From the NCBI RefSeq assembly GCF_003206495.1, contig NZ_NKUF01000009.1, forward strand, positions 35,725 through 99,724: a stretch of DNA of 64,000 bases, in the 5' to 3' direction. The notes below the pieces were generated by a model. The model was not told the origin of the DNA and did not search any database. It saw only the letters and a list, made by a program, of their open reading frames with translations. Both the position numbers and the translations under genes were made by a program. This DNA comes from Gluconacetobacter entanii (lineage in GTDB: Bacteria; Pseudomonadota; Alphaproteobacteria; Acetobacterales; Acetobacteraceae). The first letter of the stretch is position 1, and the number at the start of each line of letters is the position of its first letter. Below, in pieces: positions 17,165 to 27,106 of this stretch.

Positions 17165-17195
17165 AAAAAGTGGCGTGGCCATTCACTGGCCACGC
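17165..17195 (-). terminator. Rho-independent terminator after the LTXXQ gene
   Basis: On the minus strand ggcgtggcca pairs with tggccacgcc over a 5-base loop and is followed by actttttcatt. It lies 43 bp downstream of the stop at 17238. Confidence 0.8.
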
Positions 17196-17237
17196 CCCCA
17201 TCAGGCGACATTTCCGCCGTGCCCTGTCGGGTACGGC

Positions 17238-17750
17238 TTATTTTGCGGCGGTGCTGTCGGATGCGGCAGCCTGACCCGCATCGGCCTGACGTTCGGCATG
17301 TTCCTCGTCACCCTGGCGGAACAGCGCGTCGGCGTTCTTCTTCTGCTTCTTGGAGAACGCGGCATAGAGCGGCGTGAAGGCCTGGTTCAGCGTCTGCATG
17401 TCCTGCGCGCGCTGCGCGACCAGCGTTGCATAGGACTGCATGTTGTCCGTCGCACTCATCGTCGGCAGGTCGGTGCGGCGCTTTTCGATCGCGTCATGCA
17501 GGCGGCTTGCATTGTCACGCATGTCCTGCGCGAACGGCGCCCACAGCTTTTCCTGCGCCTTGGTGATGTGCAGTTGCGTATGCAGGGCGGTGATGTGCTC
17601 CTCAAGCTGCTCGGGCGAGGGATCATGCGGCGTATGCGCAAGCGGTGCCGTCGCGGCGGGAGGCGCGGCCTGCGTCGGGGGGACGGCGGCCATGGCCATG
17701 CCCGGCAGCAGCAAGAGGGCGGCGGCAGGAAGGATACGGCGAAGACTCAT
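17238..17750 (-). CDS. LTXXQ-motif (Spy/CpxP-like) periplasmic protein
   Basis: 170-residue exported protein. The signal peptide is MSLRRILPAAALLLLPGMAM-A with probable cleavage near residue 21. A Pro/Ala-rich segment follows, then an all-helical domain with repeats of the LTXXQ type (LHITKAQEKLWAPFAQDMRD and the later MQTLNQAFTPLYAAFS). The family includes Spy, a periplasmic chaperone, and CpxP, a stress-response modulator; many family members have no assigned role. The C terminus is Ala/Gln/Asp-rich. It ends in a strong terminator and is followed on the same strand by nothing else. Confidence 0.82.
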   Translation of the reverse strand: MSLRRILPAAALLLLPGMAMAAVPPTQAAPPAATAPLAHTPHDPSPEQLEEHITALHTQLHITKAQEKLWAPFAQDMRDNASRLHDAIEKRRTDLPTMSATDNMQSYATLVAQRAQDMQTLNQAFTPLYAAFSKKQKKNADALFRQGDEEHAERQADAGQAAASDSTAAK

Positions 17751-17810
17751 GACTGGATACCTTCAGATCTGTTCGGGCGGGCGGGAAACGCGGCGTCGGA
17801 TGACCCGGTT

Positions 17811-18152
17811 TCAGTACCCGTAACCATAAGGGGAATAATAGGACGGCGGCGGGGGCGGCGGCACGGGCTGCGGCGGGTAGTACGCAGGCGGCGGGGCCAC
17901 GGCGCGGTCCGCCAACGTGCTGCCGAGCATCGTGCCGATCGCAAGGCCCGCGATGCCGCTGCCAACCGCAAGGCCTGCGCCTCCGCCACCGTGGCCGCGA
18001 CCGCCATGCCAGCCACCGCGCGGCGGCGGCGGGCCGCCACGTCCACCCCATGGCTGCGCCAGGGCGGAGGCGGCGGGCAGGGTGGCTGTCGCCAGCGTCA
18101 GTGCTGCGCCCGCGACGGCCAGGAACTTGGGAAATCGTGAAAACCGCTTCAA
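17811..18152 (-). CDS. Small exported Gly/Pro/Tyr-rich protein of unknown function
   Basis: 113-residue predicted exported protein. The signal peptide has a basic start (MKRFSRFPKF), a hydrophobic core, and an Ala-x-Ala site near residue 32 (SALAQPW). The mature part has a Gly/His/Arg-rich stretch, a glycine-zipper-like hydrophobic segment (GLAVGSGIAGLAIGTMLGS), and a Pro/Tyr-rich tail ending YYSPYGYGY. Glycine zippers often insert in or coat the outer membrane. I do not recognise the family. It may be cotranscribed with the LTXXQ gene 60 bp downstream. Confidence 0.6.
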   Translation of the reverse strand: MKRFSRFPKFLAVAGAALTLATATLPAASALAQPWGGRGGPPPPRGGWHGGRGHGGGGAGLAVGSGIAGLAIGTMLGSTLADRAVAPPPAYYPPQPVPPPPPPSYYSPYGYGY

Positions 18153-18278
18153 TGCGAGGGCCCTTGTCCAATGGTGCGTTAAAAGGAAGGGGTGGATGAT
18201 ACGTCAACCGGTCATGGTCGTTAAGCAGTCACCATCATAGTGCCCGCCATGTCGAAATCATGACGGTCGCGGCCTCCG

Positions 18279-18920
18279 TTATGCCGCAATCCTGAGGCGT
18301 TTCGTCAATGCCGACAGGCGGTGGCGGCGCAGTTCGCCGCGCGCGCGCGAATCATCGGTCATGTAGTTGAGCTGTATGGTGTTGCGCGCGCCGACATAGC
18401 GGCGATGCCCGTGCCATGTGTTCGTGCCGTTGGGAAAGACCAGCAGCGTCCCGTTCACGGGCGCGACCTCGGTGGCGTAGTCCTCGATGTCATGTTCCCC
18501 GCGCAGCAGCCGCAGGCAGCCTTCGTGCCGGGTCCATGTCGTGTCGTCCACATTGAGGTAAAGCAGCACCGTCACCCGCTTGCACACCGAGTCGCGGTGG
18601 ATGCGCCCGTCCTGCGCCCGCGTGCGCCCGCGCAGCGTCAGCATGGTCGGCGCGCCATGCAGGTCCAGCCCGAATTTCGCCGCGATGATGTCGCGCAGCC
18701 TCGGCCCCTCCAGTTCCGCAACGAGGTCGCGGATCAGTGGCGACAGCCGCAGCGCGCTCGGCGGATAGGACCCGCCGGAGGCAAAGACCGGCAGGGAGGC
18801 CACCGCCGCGCGCAGGTCCTGCGGCCCGATGAAATGGGGCACGATGGCATGGGGGAACGGATCGGTGGCGACAGCGGCGTTTTGCAGCGCGGCATAGTCG
18901 GGAATGATGGGTATGGTCAT
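18279..18920 (-). CDS. 2-oxoglutarate/Fe(II)-dependent oxygenase family protein
   Basis: 213-residue protein with the double-stranded beta-helix 2OG-Fe(II) oxygenase fold. Predicted iron ligands are H108 and D110 (IHRDSV) and H170 or H172 (NTWHGHRRY), with R179 (ARNTIQLNY) to bind 2-oxoglutarate. The pattern resembles prolyl-hydroxylase-like 2OG enzymes. The substrate is unknown. The ATG at 18920 is used; an ATG at 19088 would add 56 basic, unconserved residues. Stands alone on the minus strand, divergent from zapE. Confidence 0.78.
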   Translation of the reverse strand: MTIPIIPDYAALQNAAVATDPFPHAIVPHFIGPQDLRAAVASLPVFASGGSYPPSALRLSPLIRDLVAELEGPRLRDIIAAKFGLDLHGAPTMLTLRGRTRAQDGRIHRDSVCKRVTVLLYLNVDDTTWTRHEGCLRLLRGEHDIEDYATEVAPVNGTLLVFPNGTNTWHGHRRYVGARNTIQLNYMTDDSRARGELRRHRLSALTKRLRIAA

Positions 18921-19204
18921 GCGATCCTGTAGGGCCACGGCAAGGGGTGCGTGCCCGAGATTAGGGGGCCGCGCCGCACGTCGCAAGGCTGTCGTCACGG
19001 GCGTGCGGGACGGGGCATGGGGGATGTGGTGCGCGGTGTGGGGCATGATGCGTGGTGAACGTCGCGGCAGGGTGGGCGGGTCCATCACAAATGCTCCATT
19101 TCCCGCCCTTTGCGTTCACCAGATGGAGAGAACGCCCGTAACGGCCGTATATGGCGGTTTTGTGCCCTTGCCGAAGGGTCGGGGAGGGATTATCGGCGTT
19201 GGGT

Positions 19205-20416
19205 ATGGATACCGAAATTCGCACCGCTTCCGCCCCTTCACAGCCGGTTCCGCAAGGCGATGCCGGCCCCTTCGCCGTGTACGAGGCCCGTGTCGCCGCA
19301 GGCACGCTCGACCGCGACCCGGAACAGGAAAAGGCGGCGCGTCGCCTTGACCGGTTGTGGCGCGAACTGCGCGACTACCACCCGGTGGTCATGCAGCGTG
19401 CCGCCGCGCGTCCCGGCCTGTTCGGCGGCCTGCGCGCGCGGCTGGGGCTTGGTGGTGGGCGCGGGGCGCAGGCGGGGCCAGCGCGGCCGCGCGGGGTCTA
19501 CATGGTCGGGCAGGTCGGGCGCGGCAAGACGATGCTGATGGACCTGTTCTTCGACCTCGCCCCGGTGGAGCACAAGCGCCGGGTGCATTTCCACCGCTTC
19601 ATGCAGGACGTCCACCAGCGCCTGCATGACATGAAGGTGGCGCAGCCTGACCTTGCCGATCCCATCCCGCCGCTGGCGCGCCAGATCGCGCAGGAGGCGT
19701 GGCTGCTGTGCTTTGACGAATTCCAGGTCAACGACATCGCCGACGCCATGATCCTCGGGCGTCTGTTCGAATACCTGTTCGCCGACGGGGTGGTGGTGGT
19801 CGCGACCTCCAACACCAGGCCCGAAGACCTGTTCCAGGACCGTCCCGGCGCGGATGCGTTCAAGCCCTTCATCGATATCATCATGCGCGAGGTCGATACC
19901 GTCATCCTCGATTCCCCGCGCGATTACCGCCGTGGCGGCGTGCGCGGCATGCGCACATGGATCGTGCCCGCCGATGCGGCGGCGAAGGCGGAACTCGACA
20001 CCATCTTCACCCACCTTGCCGCGGGCGCGCCGGTGCAGGAGGTGGACCTCGACATCATGGGCCGCATCCTGCATGTCGCCCGTGAGGCGGGACCGGTCGC
20101 GCGCTTCTATTTTTCCGAACTGTGCGGGCGCTTCCTCGGGGCGGGGGACTATCTCGCGCTTGCGACGCGCTTTCCCAACCTCATCATCGACAACGTGCCA
20201 CGCATGGGGCCGGACAATTTCGACGAGGCCCGGCGCTTCATCGTCCTGATCGACGCGCTGTACGAACAGAACGTCAAGTTGTTCGCCTCCGCCGGGGACC
20301 AGCCCGATTCCCTGTATGAACGCGGGCAGGGGGCAAAGGCGTTCGAACGCACCGCCTCGCGCCTCGAGGAGATGCAGAGCGCCTCCTACGCGCAGTTGCC
20401 CCACCTGTCGGCATAG
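19205..20416 (+). CDS. zapE: Cell division ATPase ZapE (AFG1 family)
   Basis: 403-residue P-loop ATPase. Walker A is GQVGRGKTMLMD (about residues 99-110) and Walker B is LLCFDEFQV. Further AFG1/ZapE motifs are ATSNTRPEDLFQD and the C-terminal FPNLIIDNVPRM. In E. coli ZapE binds FtsZ late in division under low oxygen. The ATG at 19205 is chosen over 19151 because the extra 18 residues are unconserved. It lies upstream of the 2-oxoglutarate dehydrogenase operon in the same direction, separated by 379 bp with a large hairpin. Confidence 0.92.
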   Translation: MDTEIRTASAPSQPVPQGDAGPFAVYEARVAAGTLDRDPEQEKAARRLDRLWRELRDYHPVVMQRAAARPGLFGGLRARLGLGGGRGAQAGPARPRGVYMVGQVGRGKTMLMDLFFDLAPVEHKRRVHFHRFMQDVHQRLHDMKVAQPDLADPIPPLARQIAQEAWLLCFDEFQVNDIADAMILGRLFEYLFADGVVVVATSNTRPEDLFQDRPGADAFKPFIDIIMREVDTVILDSPRDYRRGGVRGMRTWIVPADAAAKAELDTIFTHLAAGAPVQEVDLDIMGRILHVAREAGPVARFYFSELCGRFLGAGDYLALATRFPNLIIDNVPRMGPDNFDEARRFIVLIDALYEQNVKLFASAGDQPDSLYERGQGAKAFERTASRLEEMQSASYAQLPHLSA

Positions 20417-20795
20417 CTGTTGTGACAACGCCGCGCGCCATGGGCGGAGGGTCACGCCATCGTGACGCCCATGGCGCGCCTGTGACTGGTGGGGCGGTAG
20501 GCAAAGGGGCCGGTCTTTGCTTGGGTAGTCGAGGAAGTTCCCAGGGCCGGAATTGTGCCACGCAGGGCTGCATTTTCACCGCGTTTTCCCCGTTCTCCGG
20601 GGGACATACGAAAATGTCAGCATGCGTCCACAGCAATCCTGACCTTGATGAATGATGGCGGTACCCATGGCCGGGTGCCGTTAGGGTAAGGGCCATAAGC
20701 CGGCCTGCGGGCAGGGGCCATCACATGGCGCCACGGATGCGGGACCGGACAAATAACGCGGCCGACAAGGTCGTCAGTGAGGAGATGTCTTCAAG
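20417..20795. other. Intergenic region zapE-sucA with large hairpin
   Basis: 379 bp without a gene. Immediately after zapE, a perfect 13-bp stem (cgcgccatgggcg at 20434-20446 with cgcccatggcgcg at 20466-20478) contains a nested stem gtcacg/cgtgac at 20451-20466. No T run follows. The rest should carry the sucA promoter and an untranslated leader; the sucA ribosome-binding site gaggag is at about 20778-20783. Confidence 0.6.
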
Positions 20796-23660
20796 ATGGC
20801 GGGCGTAGATATTCTTTCGACCGCATTCAGCGGCTCCAATACGGCCTATCTGGCCGAATTGTATGCACGCTGGGCGGTAGACCCCAAAAGTGTCGATCCT
20901 TCCTTTGCGTCCCTGTTCTCCGACATGGATGAGCAGAGCGCGGAAATCGAACACGATGCCGAAGGCGCGTCGTGGGCGCCACGTGCACCCATGATCACCG
21001 GCGAGGAAGCCGAGACCGTCCCCGCGGGCGGCACGGTTTCCGCCGAAAGCCTGCACGCGGCGGCGGATGACAGCCTGCGCGCGACGCAGTTGATCCGGGC
21101 GTACCGTGTGCGTGGCCATCTCGAGGCGCGGCTTGACCCGCTTGGCCTGCAGGTGCCCAAGCCCCATGCCGACCTTGACCCCGCGACCTATGGCTTCGGT
21201 CCCAACGACCGTGACCGCCCGATCTATCTCGGCCGCATCGTCGCCAGCCTGATCGGGGCGGAAACCGCCACCATCAACCAGGTGCTTGATGCGTTGCGCG
21301 CGGTCTATTGCGGGCCGATCGGCACGGAATACATGCATATCCAGGATCCCGAACAGCGGATGTGGGTGCAGGCCCGCCTGGAAGGCGACAACTGGCGCCA
21401 AGGTGCCAGCGCGCAGGAAAAGAAGGTCATCCTTGAACACCTGACGCAGGCCGAAGGTTTCGAATCTTTCTGTCAGAAACGCTATGTCGGCACCAAGCGC
21501 TTCGGGATTGAGGGTGAGGACGTCACCATCCCCGCGCTGCATGCCGTGATCGACCAGGCCGCCAGCGGCGGCGTGCGTTCGGTTGCGATCGGCATGCCGC
21601 ATCGCGGGCGCCTGAACACGCTCGTCAACATCGTGCGCAAGCCCTATACCGCGATCTTCAGCGAATTCGCCGGCGCGTCGTTCAAGCCGGACGACGTGCA
21701 GGGATCGGTGGATGTGAAATACCATCTGGGCACCTCCACCGATGTGGAAATCGGCGGCACGCCGGTCCACATCTCGCTCCAGCCCAACCCCTCCCACCTC
21801 GAGGCGGTCGATCCCGTGGTGATCGGCAAGGTGCGCGCGACGCAGGACGATGACGACCCGCACCAGCGCGGCCGCCACATGGGCATCCTGCTGCATGGCG
21901 ACGCGGCGTTCGCGGGGCAGGGCATCGTCTACGAGACGCTGGCGATGTCGCAGTTGATCGGCTACCGCACCGGCGGCACCGTGCATGTCGTGGTGAACAA
22001 CCAGATCGGCTTCACCACCGTTTCCATCCATGCCTTCTCGGGGCTGTACTGCACCGACATCGCCAAGGCGGTGCAGGCGCCGATCTTCCACGTCAATGGT
22101 GACGAGCCCGAGGCCGTTGTCTACTGCGCGCGCCTTGCCGCCGAATTCCGGCAGAAGTTCGCTTCCGACGTGGTCATCGACATCGTGGGCTACCGCCGCC
22201 ACGGCCACAACGAATCGGATGAGCCGTCCTTCACGCAGCCGATCATGTACAAGGCCATCGCGGCGCGCCCGACCATCCGCACGCTGTATTCCGAGCGCCT
22301 GGTGCGCGAAGGCGTCGTGACCGAGGCCGAGGTCGAGGGGGAGTGGAACGCGTTCCACGACAAGCTTGAGGCCGCCTACCAGGCCGCGCAGGGCTACAAG
22401 CCGAACAAGGCCGACTGGCTGGAGGGCGCATGGCAGGGGCTGAAGCCGCCGCCGGTCGATGCGGTCGTGACCATGCCCGAAACCGGCATCGCCATCGACA
22501 AGTTGCGTGAAATCGGCGCGGCGCTGGCAAAGGTGCCCGACGACTTCACCGCCAATTCCAAGATCGTCCGCCAGCTCAAGGCCAAGGCCAAGATGTTCGA
22601 GACGGGCGAGGGCATCGACTGGGCCACGGGCGAGGCGCTGGGCTTTGGCTCGCTCCTGCTTGAAAAGCACCATGTCCGCCTGTCGGGCGAGGACTGCCAG
22701 CGCGGCACCTTCAGCCAGCGCCATGCCGTCCTGATCGACCAGGTGAACCAGAACACCTACGTGCCGCTGAACAACATCGACCCCAACCAGGCGCATATCG
22801 AGATCTACAACTCGCTGCTGTCGGAATTCGGGGTGCTGGGCTTCGAATATGGCTACTCGCTGGCCGATCCGAACGCGCTGGTCCTGTGGGAAGCGCAGTT
22901 CGGCGACTTCGCCAACGGCGCGCAGGTCATCATCGACCAGTTCATCGCCTCGGGCGAGACGAAGTGGCTGCGCATGTCCGGCCTCGTGATGCTGCTGCCG
23001 CATGGCTATGAAGGGCAGGGGCCGGAACATTCCTCCGCGCGCCTGGAACGCTACCTGCAGCTTTGCGCGGAAGACAACCTGCGTGTGTGCAACCTGACCA
23101 CGCCGGCCAACTACTACCACGCGCTGCGTCGGCAACTGTTCCTTGACTACCGCAAGCCGCTGATCATCATGACGCCGAAGTCGCTGCTGCGGAACAAGCT
23201 GGCGGTCTCCGAACTGAAGGATTTCGGCCCGGGCACGACCTTCAGGCCGGTGATCGGGGAGATCGACACCATTGCCGATCCCAAGAAGGTGGAACGCGTC
23301 GTGATCTGCTCGGGCAAGGTCTATTACGACCTGCTGACCGAACGGCGGGAGCGCAAGCTTGACACGGTTGCGATCGTGCGGCTGGAGCAGTTCTATCCGT
23401 TCCCGGCAAAGCTGCTGGGCGACGAACTGGCACGCTATCCCGATGCGAAGGTCATCTGGTGCCAGGAAGAACCCGCCAACATGGGTGGCTGGGACTTTGT
23501 CGATCGCCGGATCGAGGGCGTGCTGGGCAGCATCAAGCACAAGAGCGCGCGTCCCGAATATGTCGGTCGCGTCGCCGCCGCCAGCCCGGCGACGGGTCTT
23601 GCGAAGGTGCACCTTGCGGAGCAGGCCGCGCTGGTCAACAAGGCGCTCGGCGTCGCGTAA
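20796..23660 (+). CDS. sucA: 2-oxoglutarate dehydrogenase E1 component
   Basis: 954-residue thiamine diphosphate enzyme (also called OdhA) that decarboxylates 2-oxoglutarate and transfers succinyl to the lipoyl group of SucB. The N-terminal helical segment SNTAYLAELYARWAVDP, which docks to E2, and MPHRGRLNTLVNI, GDAAFAGQGIVYETL and NNQIGFTT of the ThDP-binding half are all present. The C-terminal transketolase-like half includes LLPHGYEGQGPEHSSARLER. Length is normal. First of the sucA-sucB-lpd operon. A long antisense ORF on the other strand is a codon-bias shadow. Confidence 0.98.
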   Translation: MAGVDILSTAFSGSNTAYLAELYARWAVDPKSVDPSFASLFSDMDEQSAEIEHDAEGASWAPRAPMITGEEAETVPAGGTVSAESLHAAADDSLRATQLIRAYRVRGHLEARLDPLGLQVPKPHADLDPATYGFGPNDRDRPIYLGRIVASLIGAETATINQVLDALRAVYCGPIGTEYMHIQDPEQRMWVQARLEGDNWRQGASAQEKKVILEHLTQAEGFESFCQKRYVGTKRFGIEGEDVTIPALHAVIDQAASGGVRSVAIGMPHRGRLNTLVNIVRKPYTAIFSEFAGASFKPDDVQGSVDVKYHLGTSTDVEIGGTPVHISLQPNPSHLEAVDPVVIGKVRATQDDDDPHQRGRHMGILLHGDAAFAGQGIVYETLAMSQLIGYRTGGTVHVVVNNQIGFTTVSIHAFSGLYCTDIAKAVQAPIFHVNGDEPEAVVYCARLAAEFRQKFASDVVIDIVGYRRHGHNESDEPSFTQPIMYKAIAARPTIRTLYSERLVREGVVTEAEVEGEWNAFHDKLEAAYQAAQGYKPNKADWLEGAWQGLKPPPVDAVVTMPETGIAIDKLREIGAALAKVPDDFTANSKIVRQLKAKAKMFETGEGIDWATGEALGFGSLLLEKHHVRLSGEDCQRGTFSQRHAVLIDQVNQNTYVPLNNIDPNQAHIEIYNSLLSEFGVLGFEYGYSLADPNALVLWEAQFGDFANGAQVIIDQFIASGETKWLRMSGLVMLLPHGYEGQGPEHSSARLERYLQLCAEDNLRVCNLTTPANYYHALRRQLFLDYRKPLIIMTPKSLLRNKLAVSELKDFGPGTTFRPVIGEIDTIADPKKVERVVICSGKVYYDLLTERRERKLDTVAIVRLEQFYPFPAKLLGDELARYPDAKVIWCQEEPANMGGWDFVDRRIEGVLGSIKHKSARPEYVGRVAAASPATGLAKVHLAEQAALVNKALGVA

Positions 23661-23926
23661 CAGGGCAGGCGGCGGGGCACATGCCGTCCTGCCGCCGCCC
23701 GCTCATTTCGTCACGCGTGGCATGGACATTGCCATATGGACATCGCGGCGCGTGGCATCGAACAGGGTCCGGCCCGTCATCCGGGACCGGGCAGGGTTAA
23801 CAGGCCGGATGGCGGTACTGCCGCCATGTGAACAAGGCCTGAGGTCAGGAACTGTCACGCTGGCCCATCACGGACGCGGAAAAACCGCGACATGGGGTGG
23901 GGCGGCAAAGGGATTGGAAAATAGGA

Positions 23927-25177
23927 ATGTCTGCCGAGATCAAGGTGCCGACGCTGGGTGAAAGCGTAACTACCGCAACCGTTGCAAAATGGCTGAAGCA
24001 GCCGGGCGATTCCGTGTCCGCCGATGACCCGGTGGCCGAACTGGAAACCGACAAGGTCAGTGTCGAGGTCCCCGCCCCGCAGGCCGGTGTGCTGGGTCCG
24101 CTGCTGGTGCCCGAAGGGGCGGAGGTCGAGGTCGGCACCGTCCTGTCCACCGTCGAAGCCGGCACGGGCAAGCCCGCCGCCCCCGTCGCAAAGCCCGCGC
24201 CCGCGCCGGCCGCCGGCGTGCAGGCACAGCCGCTGAGCACCGGACCGGTCGCGCGTCCCGCAACACCCGCATCCGACGTTGCGGCGCAGGGTGCGGCCCA
24301 CGCACCGTTCCCCGCGGCACAGAAGATCATGACCGAACAGGGCGTGTCCGCCACACAGGTCGGCGCTGGCTCCGGCAAGGATGGCCGCATCACGAAGGGC
24401 GACGTGCAGGCGTTCCTGGCACAGCCGCGTGCGGCCACCCACACGGCCGCGCCGCGTCCGCCGCGTCAGGATGACCCGCGTGAGGAACGCGTGAAGATGA
24501 CGCGCCTGCGCCGCACCATCGCGCGCCGCCTGAAGGATGCGCAGAACACGGCCGCCCTGCTGACCACCTTCAACGAGGTGGACATGTCGGCGGTCAAGGC
24601 GATGCGCGCCGAATACAAGGACGCGTTCGCCAAGAAGCATAACGGCGCGAAGCTGGGCTTCATGTCGATCTTCAGCCGCGCCGTCATTGCCGCGCTGCAG
24701 GAATTCCCCGCGATCAACGCCGAAATCGACGGTGATGACGTGATCTACCGTGAATTCGTCAACCTCGGCATCGCGGTGGGCGGTCCCAACGGACTGGTGG
24801 TGCCGGTGATCCGTGACGCCGACCAGAAGAGCTTTGCCGAGATCGAAAGCGCCATCGCGGGCTTTGGCAAGAAGGCGCGCGAAGGCACGCTGAAGATCGA
24901 CGAACTGTCGGGTGGCACGTTCTCCATCACCAATGGCGGCATCTATGGCTCCCTGATGTCCACCCCCATCATCAACGCGCCGCAGTCGGCCATCCTGGGC
25001 ATGCATTCCATCCAGGATCGCCCCGTGGCCGTGGACGGGCAGGTCGTGATCCGTCCGATGATGTATATCGCGCTGACCTATGACCATCGGATCGTCGATG
25101 GCAAGGAAGCTGTCAGCTTCCTCGTCCGGGTCAAGCAGAACGTGGAAGACCCGCGCCGTCTGCTGCTGCAGGTCTGA
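23927..25177 (+). CDS. sucB: Dihydrolipoyllysine succinyltransferase (E2)
   Basis: 416-residue core subunit. Lipoyl domain at residues 1-79 with the lipoylated lysine in [11 protein letters not shown] (K43). An Ala/Pro-rich linker follows, then the peripheral-subunit-binding domain (about 130-170) and the catalytic domain with [20 protein letters not shown] and the active-site [12 protein letters not shown]. The ATG at 23927 follows taggaa and starts the lipoyl domain. The 266-bp gap after sucA contains a GC hairpin (ggcggcgg/ccgccgcc at 23668-23699) and a catccgg/ccggatg repeat (23778-23811), so sucB may have its own promoter or attenuated read-through. Confidence 0.97.
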   Translation: MSAEIKVPTLGESVTTATVAKWLKQPGDSVSADDPVAELETDKVSVEVPAPQAGVLGPLLVPEGAEVEVGTVLSTVEAGTGKPAAPVAKPAPAPAAGVQAQPLSTGPVARPATPASDVAAQGAAHAPFPAAQKIMTEQGVSATQVGAGSGKDGRITKGDVQAFLAQPRAATHTAAPRPPRQDDPREERVKMTRLRRTIARRLKDAQNTAALLTTFNEVDMSAVKAMRAEYKDAFAKKHNGAKLGFMSIFSRAVIAALQEFPAINAEIDGDDVIYREFVNLGIAVGGPNGLVVPVIRDADQKSFAEIESAIAGFGKKAREGTLKIDELSGGTFSITNGGIYGSLMSTPIINAPQSAILGMHSIQDRPVAVDGQVVIRPMMYIALTYDHRIVDGKEAVSFLVRVKQNVEDPRRLLLQV

Positions 25178-25251
25178 TGCGGCCGGGCGGGGGGCCGATC
25201 CATGGCCCTCCCGCCTGATCCTCCACGATACCGCAAGCAGGACAGAATAGA

Positions 25252-26991
25252 ATGACCATTGAAATCAAGGTTCCGACGCTGGGTGAAAGCGTCACCACGG
25301 CCACGATCGGCAAATGGCTGAAACAGCCGGGCGAGGCGGTTTCCGCCGATGACCCGATTGTGGAGCTGGAAACGGACAAGGTCAGCGTGGAAGTCCCCGC
25401 GCCGCAGGCCGGCGTGCTGGGCGCGCACAAGGTGGCCGAAGGTGACGAGGTCGAGGTCGGCGCGGTCCTGACCACGCTGGAAGCCGGCGGTGCCGGTGCG
25501 AAACCTGCGGCTGCCCCCAAGGCCGCGGCCCCCGCTGCCCCTGCCGCCGCCGCACCTGCGGCACCCGCCCCCGCCGCCACGCCTGCTGCCGCCCCCCCGG
25601 CGGAGACGGATTACGATGTCATCGTGATCGGTGCCGGTCCCGGCGGTTATGTCTGCGCCATCCGCGCGGCACAGCTTGGCTTCAAGGTGGCCTGCGTTGA
25701 AAAGCGCGCGACCCTTGGCGGCACGTGCCTCAATGTCGGGTGCATCCCGTCCAAGGCGCTGCTGCAGCAGTCCGAGAATTTCCACGCCGCCAAGGATGAA
25801 TATGCCGACATGGGCATCATCATCGACAGCGTGAAGCTTGACCTCAAGCGCATGATGGCGCGCAAGCAGTCGGTGGTCGATGCCAACGTCAAGGGCGTCG
25901 AGTTCCTGTTCAAGAAGAACAAGATCACCTGGCTGAAGGGCGAGGGCCGTGTCGAGGGCACGGGCCGTATCACCGTCAACGGCAAGCCTGTGACGGCGAA
26001 GCACATCGTCGTCGCCAGCGGCAGCGACAGTGCCGTGCTGCCGGGTGTGGAGGTTGATGAAAAGCAGATCGTGACCTCGACCGGTGCGCTGGAACTGTCT
26101 GCCGTGCCGAAGAAGATGGTGGTGATCGGTGGCGGTGTGATCGGCCTCGAACTCGGCAGCGTGTGGCATCGCCTCGGGGCGGAAGTCACGGTGATCGAAT
26201 ATCTCGACCGTCTGGTGCCGGGCACGGATAACGAAATCGCCAAGACGTTCCAGCGCATCCTGACCAAGCAGGGCCTGCAGATGAAGATGGGCCACAAGGT
26301 GACGAAGGCCGTCAAGGGGCCGAAAGGCGTCACCCTGACGGTGGAACCGTCGGCCGGTGGTGCGGCGGAAACGCTGGACGCGGACATCGTGCTGGTGGCG
26401 ATCGGCCGTTCGGCGGCGAGCAAGAACATGGGCCTGGAAGAAGCGGGGATTGCGCTGGACAAGCGTGGCCGCATCGTGACCGACGCCCATTACGCGACCA
26501 ACGTGCCGGGCATCTATGCCATTGGTGACGTGATCGCAGGCCCGATGCTGGCGCACAAGGCCGAGGAAGAAGGCGTTGCGGTGGCCGAACTGCTGGCCGG
26601 TCAGGCCGGACATGTCAATTACGGTGCCATTCCCGCCGTTGTCTATACGTGGCCGGAAGTCGCGACCGTGGGCAAGACCGAGGAAGTGCTGAAGGAAGAA
26701 GGCGTCGCCTACAAGGTTGGCAAGTTCCCCTTCACCGCCAATGGCCGCGCGCGCGCGATCGGCATGACCGACGGGTTCGTCAAGGTTCTGGCCGATGCCA
26801 AGACCGACGCGGTGCTGGGTGTGCATATCATTGGCCCGATGGCGGGCGAACTGATTGCCGAATGCACCATGGCGATCGAATTCGGCGCATCGTCCGAAGA
26901 TATCGGCCGTACCTGCCATGCGCATCCCACGCTGAGCGAAGCTGTCAAGGAAGCTGCCCTCGACGTGGAAAAGCGCGCCATCCACATCTGA
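25252..26991 (+). CDS. lpd: Dihydrolipoyl dehydrogenase (E3) with N-terminal lipoyl domain
   Basis: 579-residue flavoprotein reoxidising dihydrolipoyl groups with NAD+. Residues 1-79 form a lipoyl domain with [11 protein letters not shown]. An Ala/Pro linker (about 85-118) joins it to the E3 body, with FAD loop [16 protein letters not shown], redox disulfide [16 protein letters not shown] loop [14 protein letters not shown] and C-terminal catalytic HAHPTLSEA. Lipoyl-E3 fusions are known in several bacteria. Here the fused domain is about 80% identical to the SucB lipoyl domain (63 of 79 residues by my count), suggesting it arose from sucB by duplication. Starts 74 bp after sucB. Confidence 0.97.
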   Translation: MTIEIKVPTLGESVTTATIGKWLKQPGEAVSADDPIVELETDKVSVEVPAPQAGVLGAHKVAEGDEVEVGAVLTTLEAGGAGAKPAAAPKAAAPAAPAAAAPAAPAPAATPAAAPPAETDYDVIVIGAGPGGYVCAIRAAQLGFKVACVEKRATLGGTCLNVGCIPSKALLQQSENFHAAKDEYADMGIIIDSVKLDLKRMMARKQSVVDANVKGVEFLFKKNKITWLKGEGRVEGTGRITVNGKPVTAKHIVVASGSDSAVLPGVEVDEKQIVTSTGALELSAVPKKMVVIGGGVIGLELGSVWHRLGAEVTVIEYLDRLVPGTDNEIAKTFQRILTKQGLQMKMGHKVTKAVKGPKGVTLTVEPSAGGAAETLDADIVLVAIGRSAASKNMGLEEAGIALDKRGRIVTDAHYATNVPGIYAIGDVIAGPMLAHKAEEEGVAVAELLAGQAGHVNYGAIPAVVYTWPEVATVGKTEEVLKEEGVAYKVGKFPFTANGRARAIGMTDGFVKVLADAKTDAVLGVHIIGPMAGELIAECTMAIEFGASSEDIGRTCHAHPTLSEAVKEAALDVEKRAIHI

Positions 26992-27032
26992 TCCGCCTGC
27001 CGGGGTGGGGCATGCTGTCCCACTCCACACGA

Positions 27033-27085
27033 AAAAAAGCCTTCCGCATGGTCCGGGGTATCCCGTCCGTGTGGAAGGCTTTTTT
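27033..27085 (+). terminator. Terminator hairpin after lpd
   Basis: aaaaaagccttccgca (27033-27048) pairs with tgtggaaggctttttt (27070-27085) with one mismatch. A runs on one side and T runs on the other make it usable from both strands, fitting its place between convergent lpd and the c-di-GMP gene. Confidence 0.8.
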
Positions 27086-27106
27086 GGTAAAAGGCTGTAA
27101 ATTTCA

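Noticed and set aside
20721..23612. 963-codon open frame on the minus strand opposite sucA
   Set aside because: Its composition is that of a mirror of a high-GC gene (codon bias leaves the antisense frame open). It has no ribosome-binding site or known domain, and sucA on the plus strand is certain.
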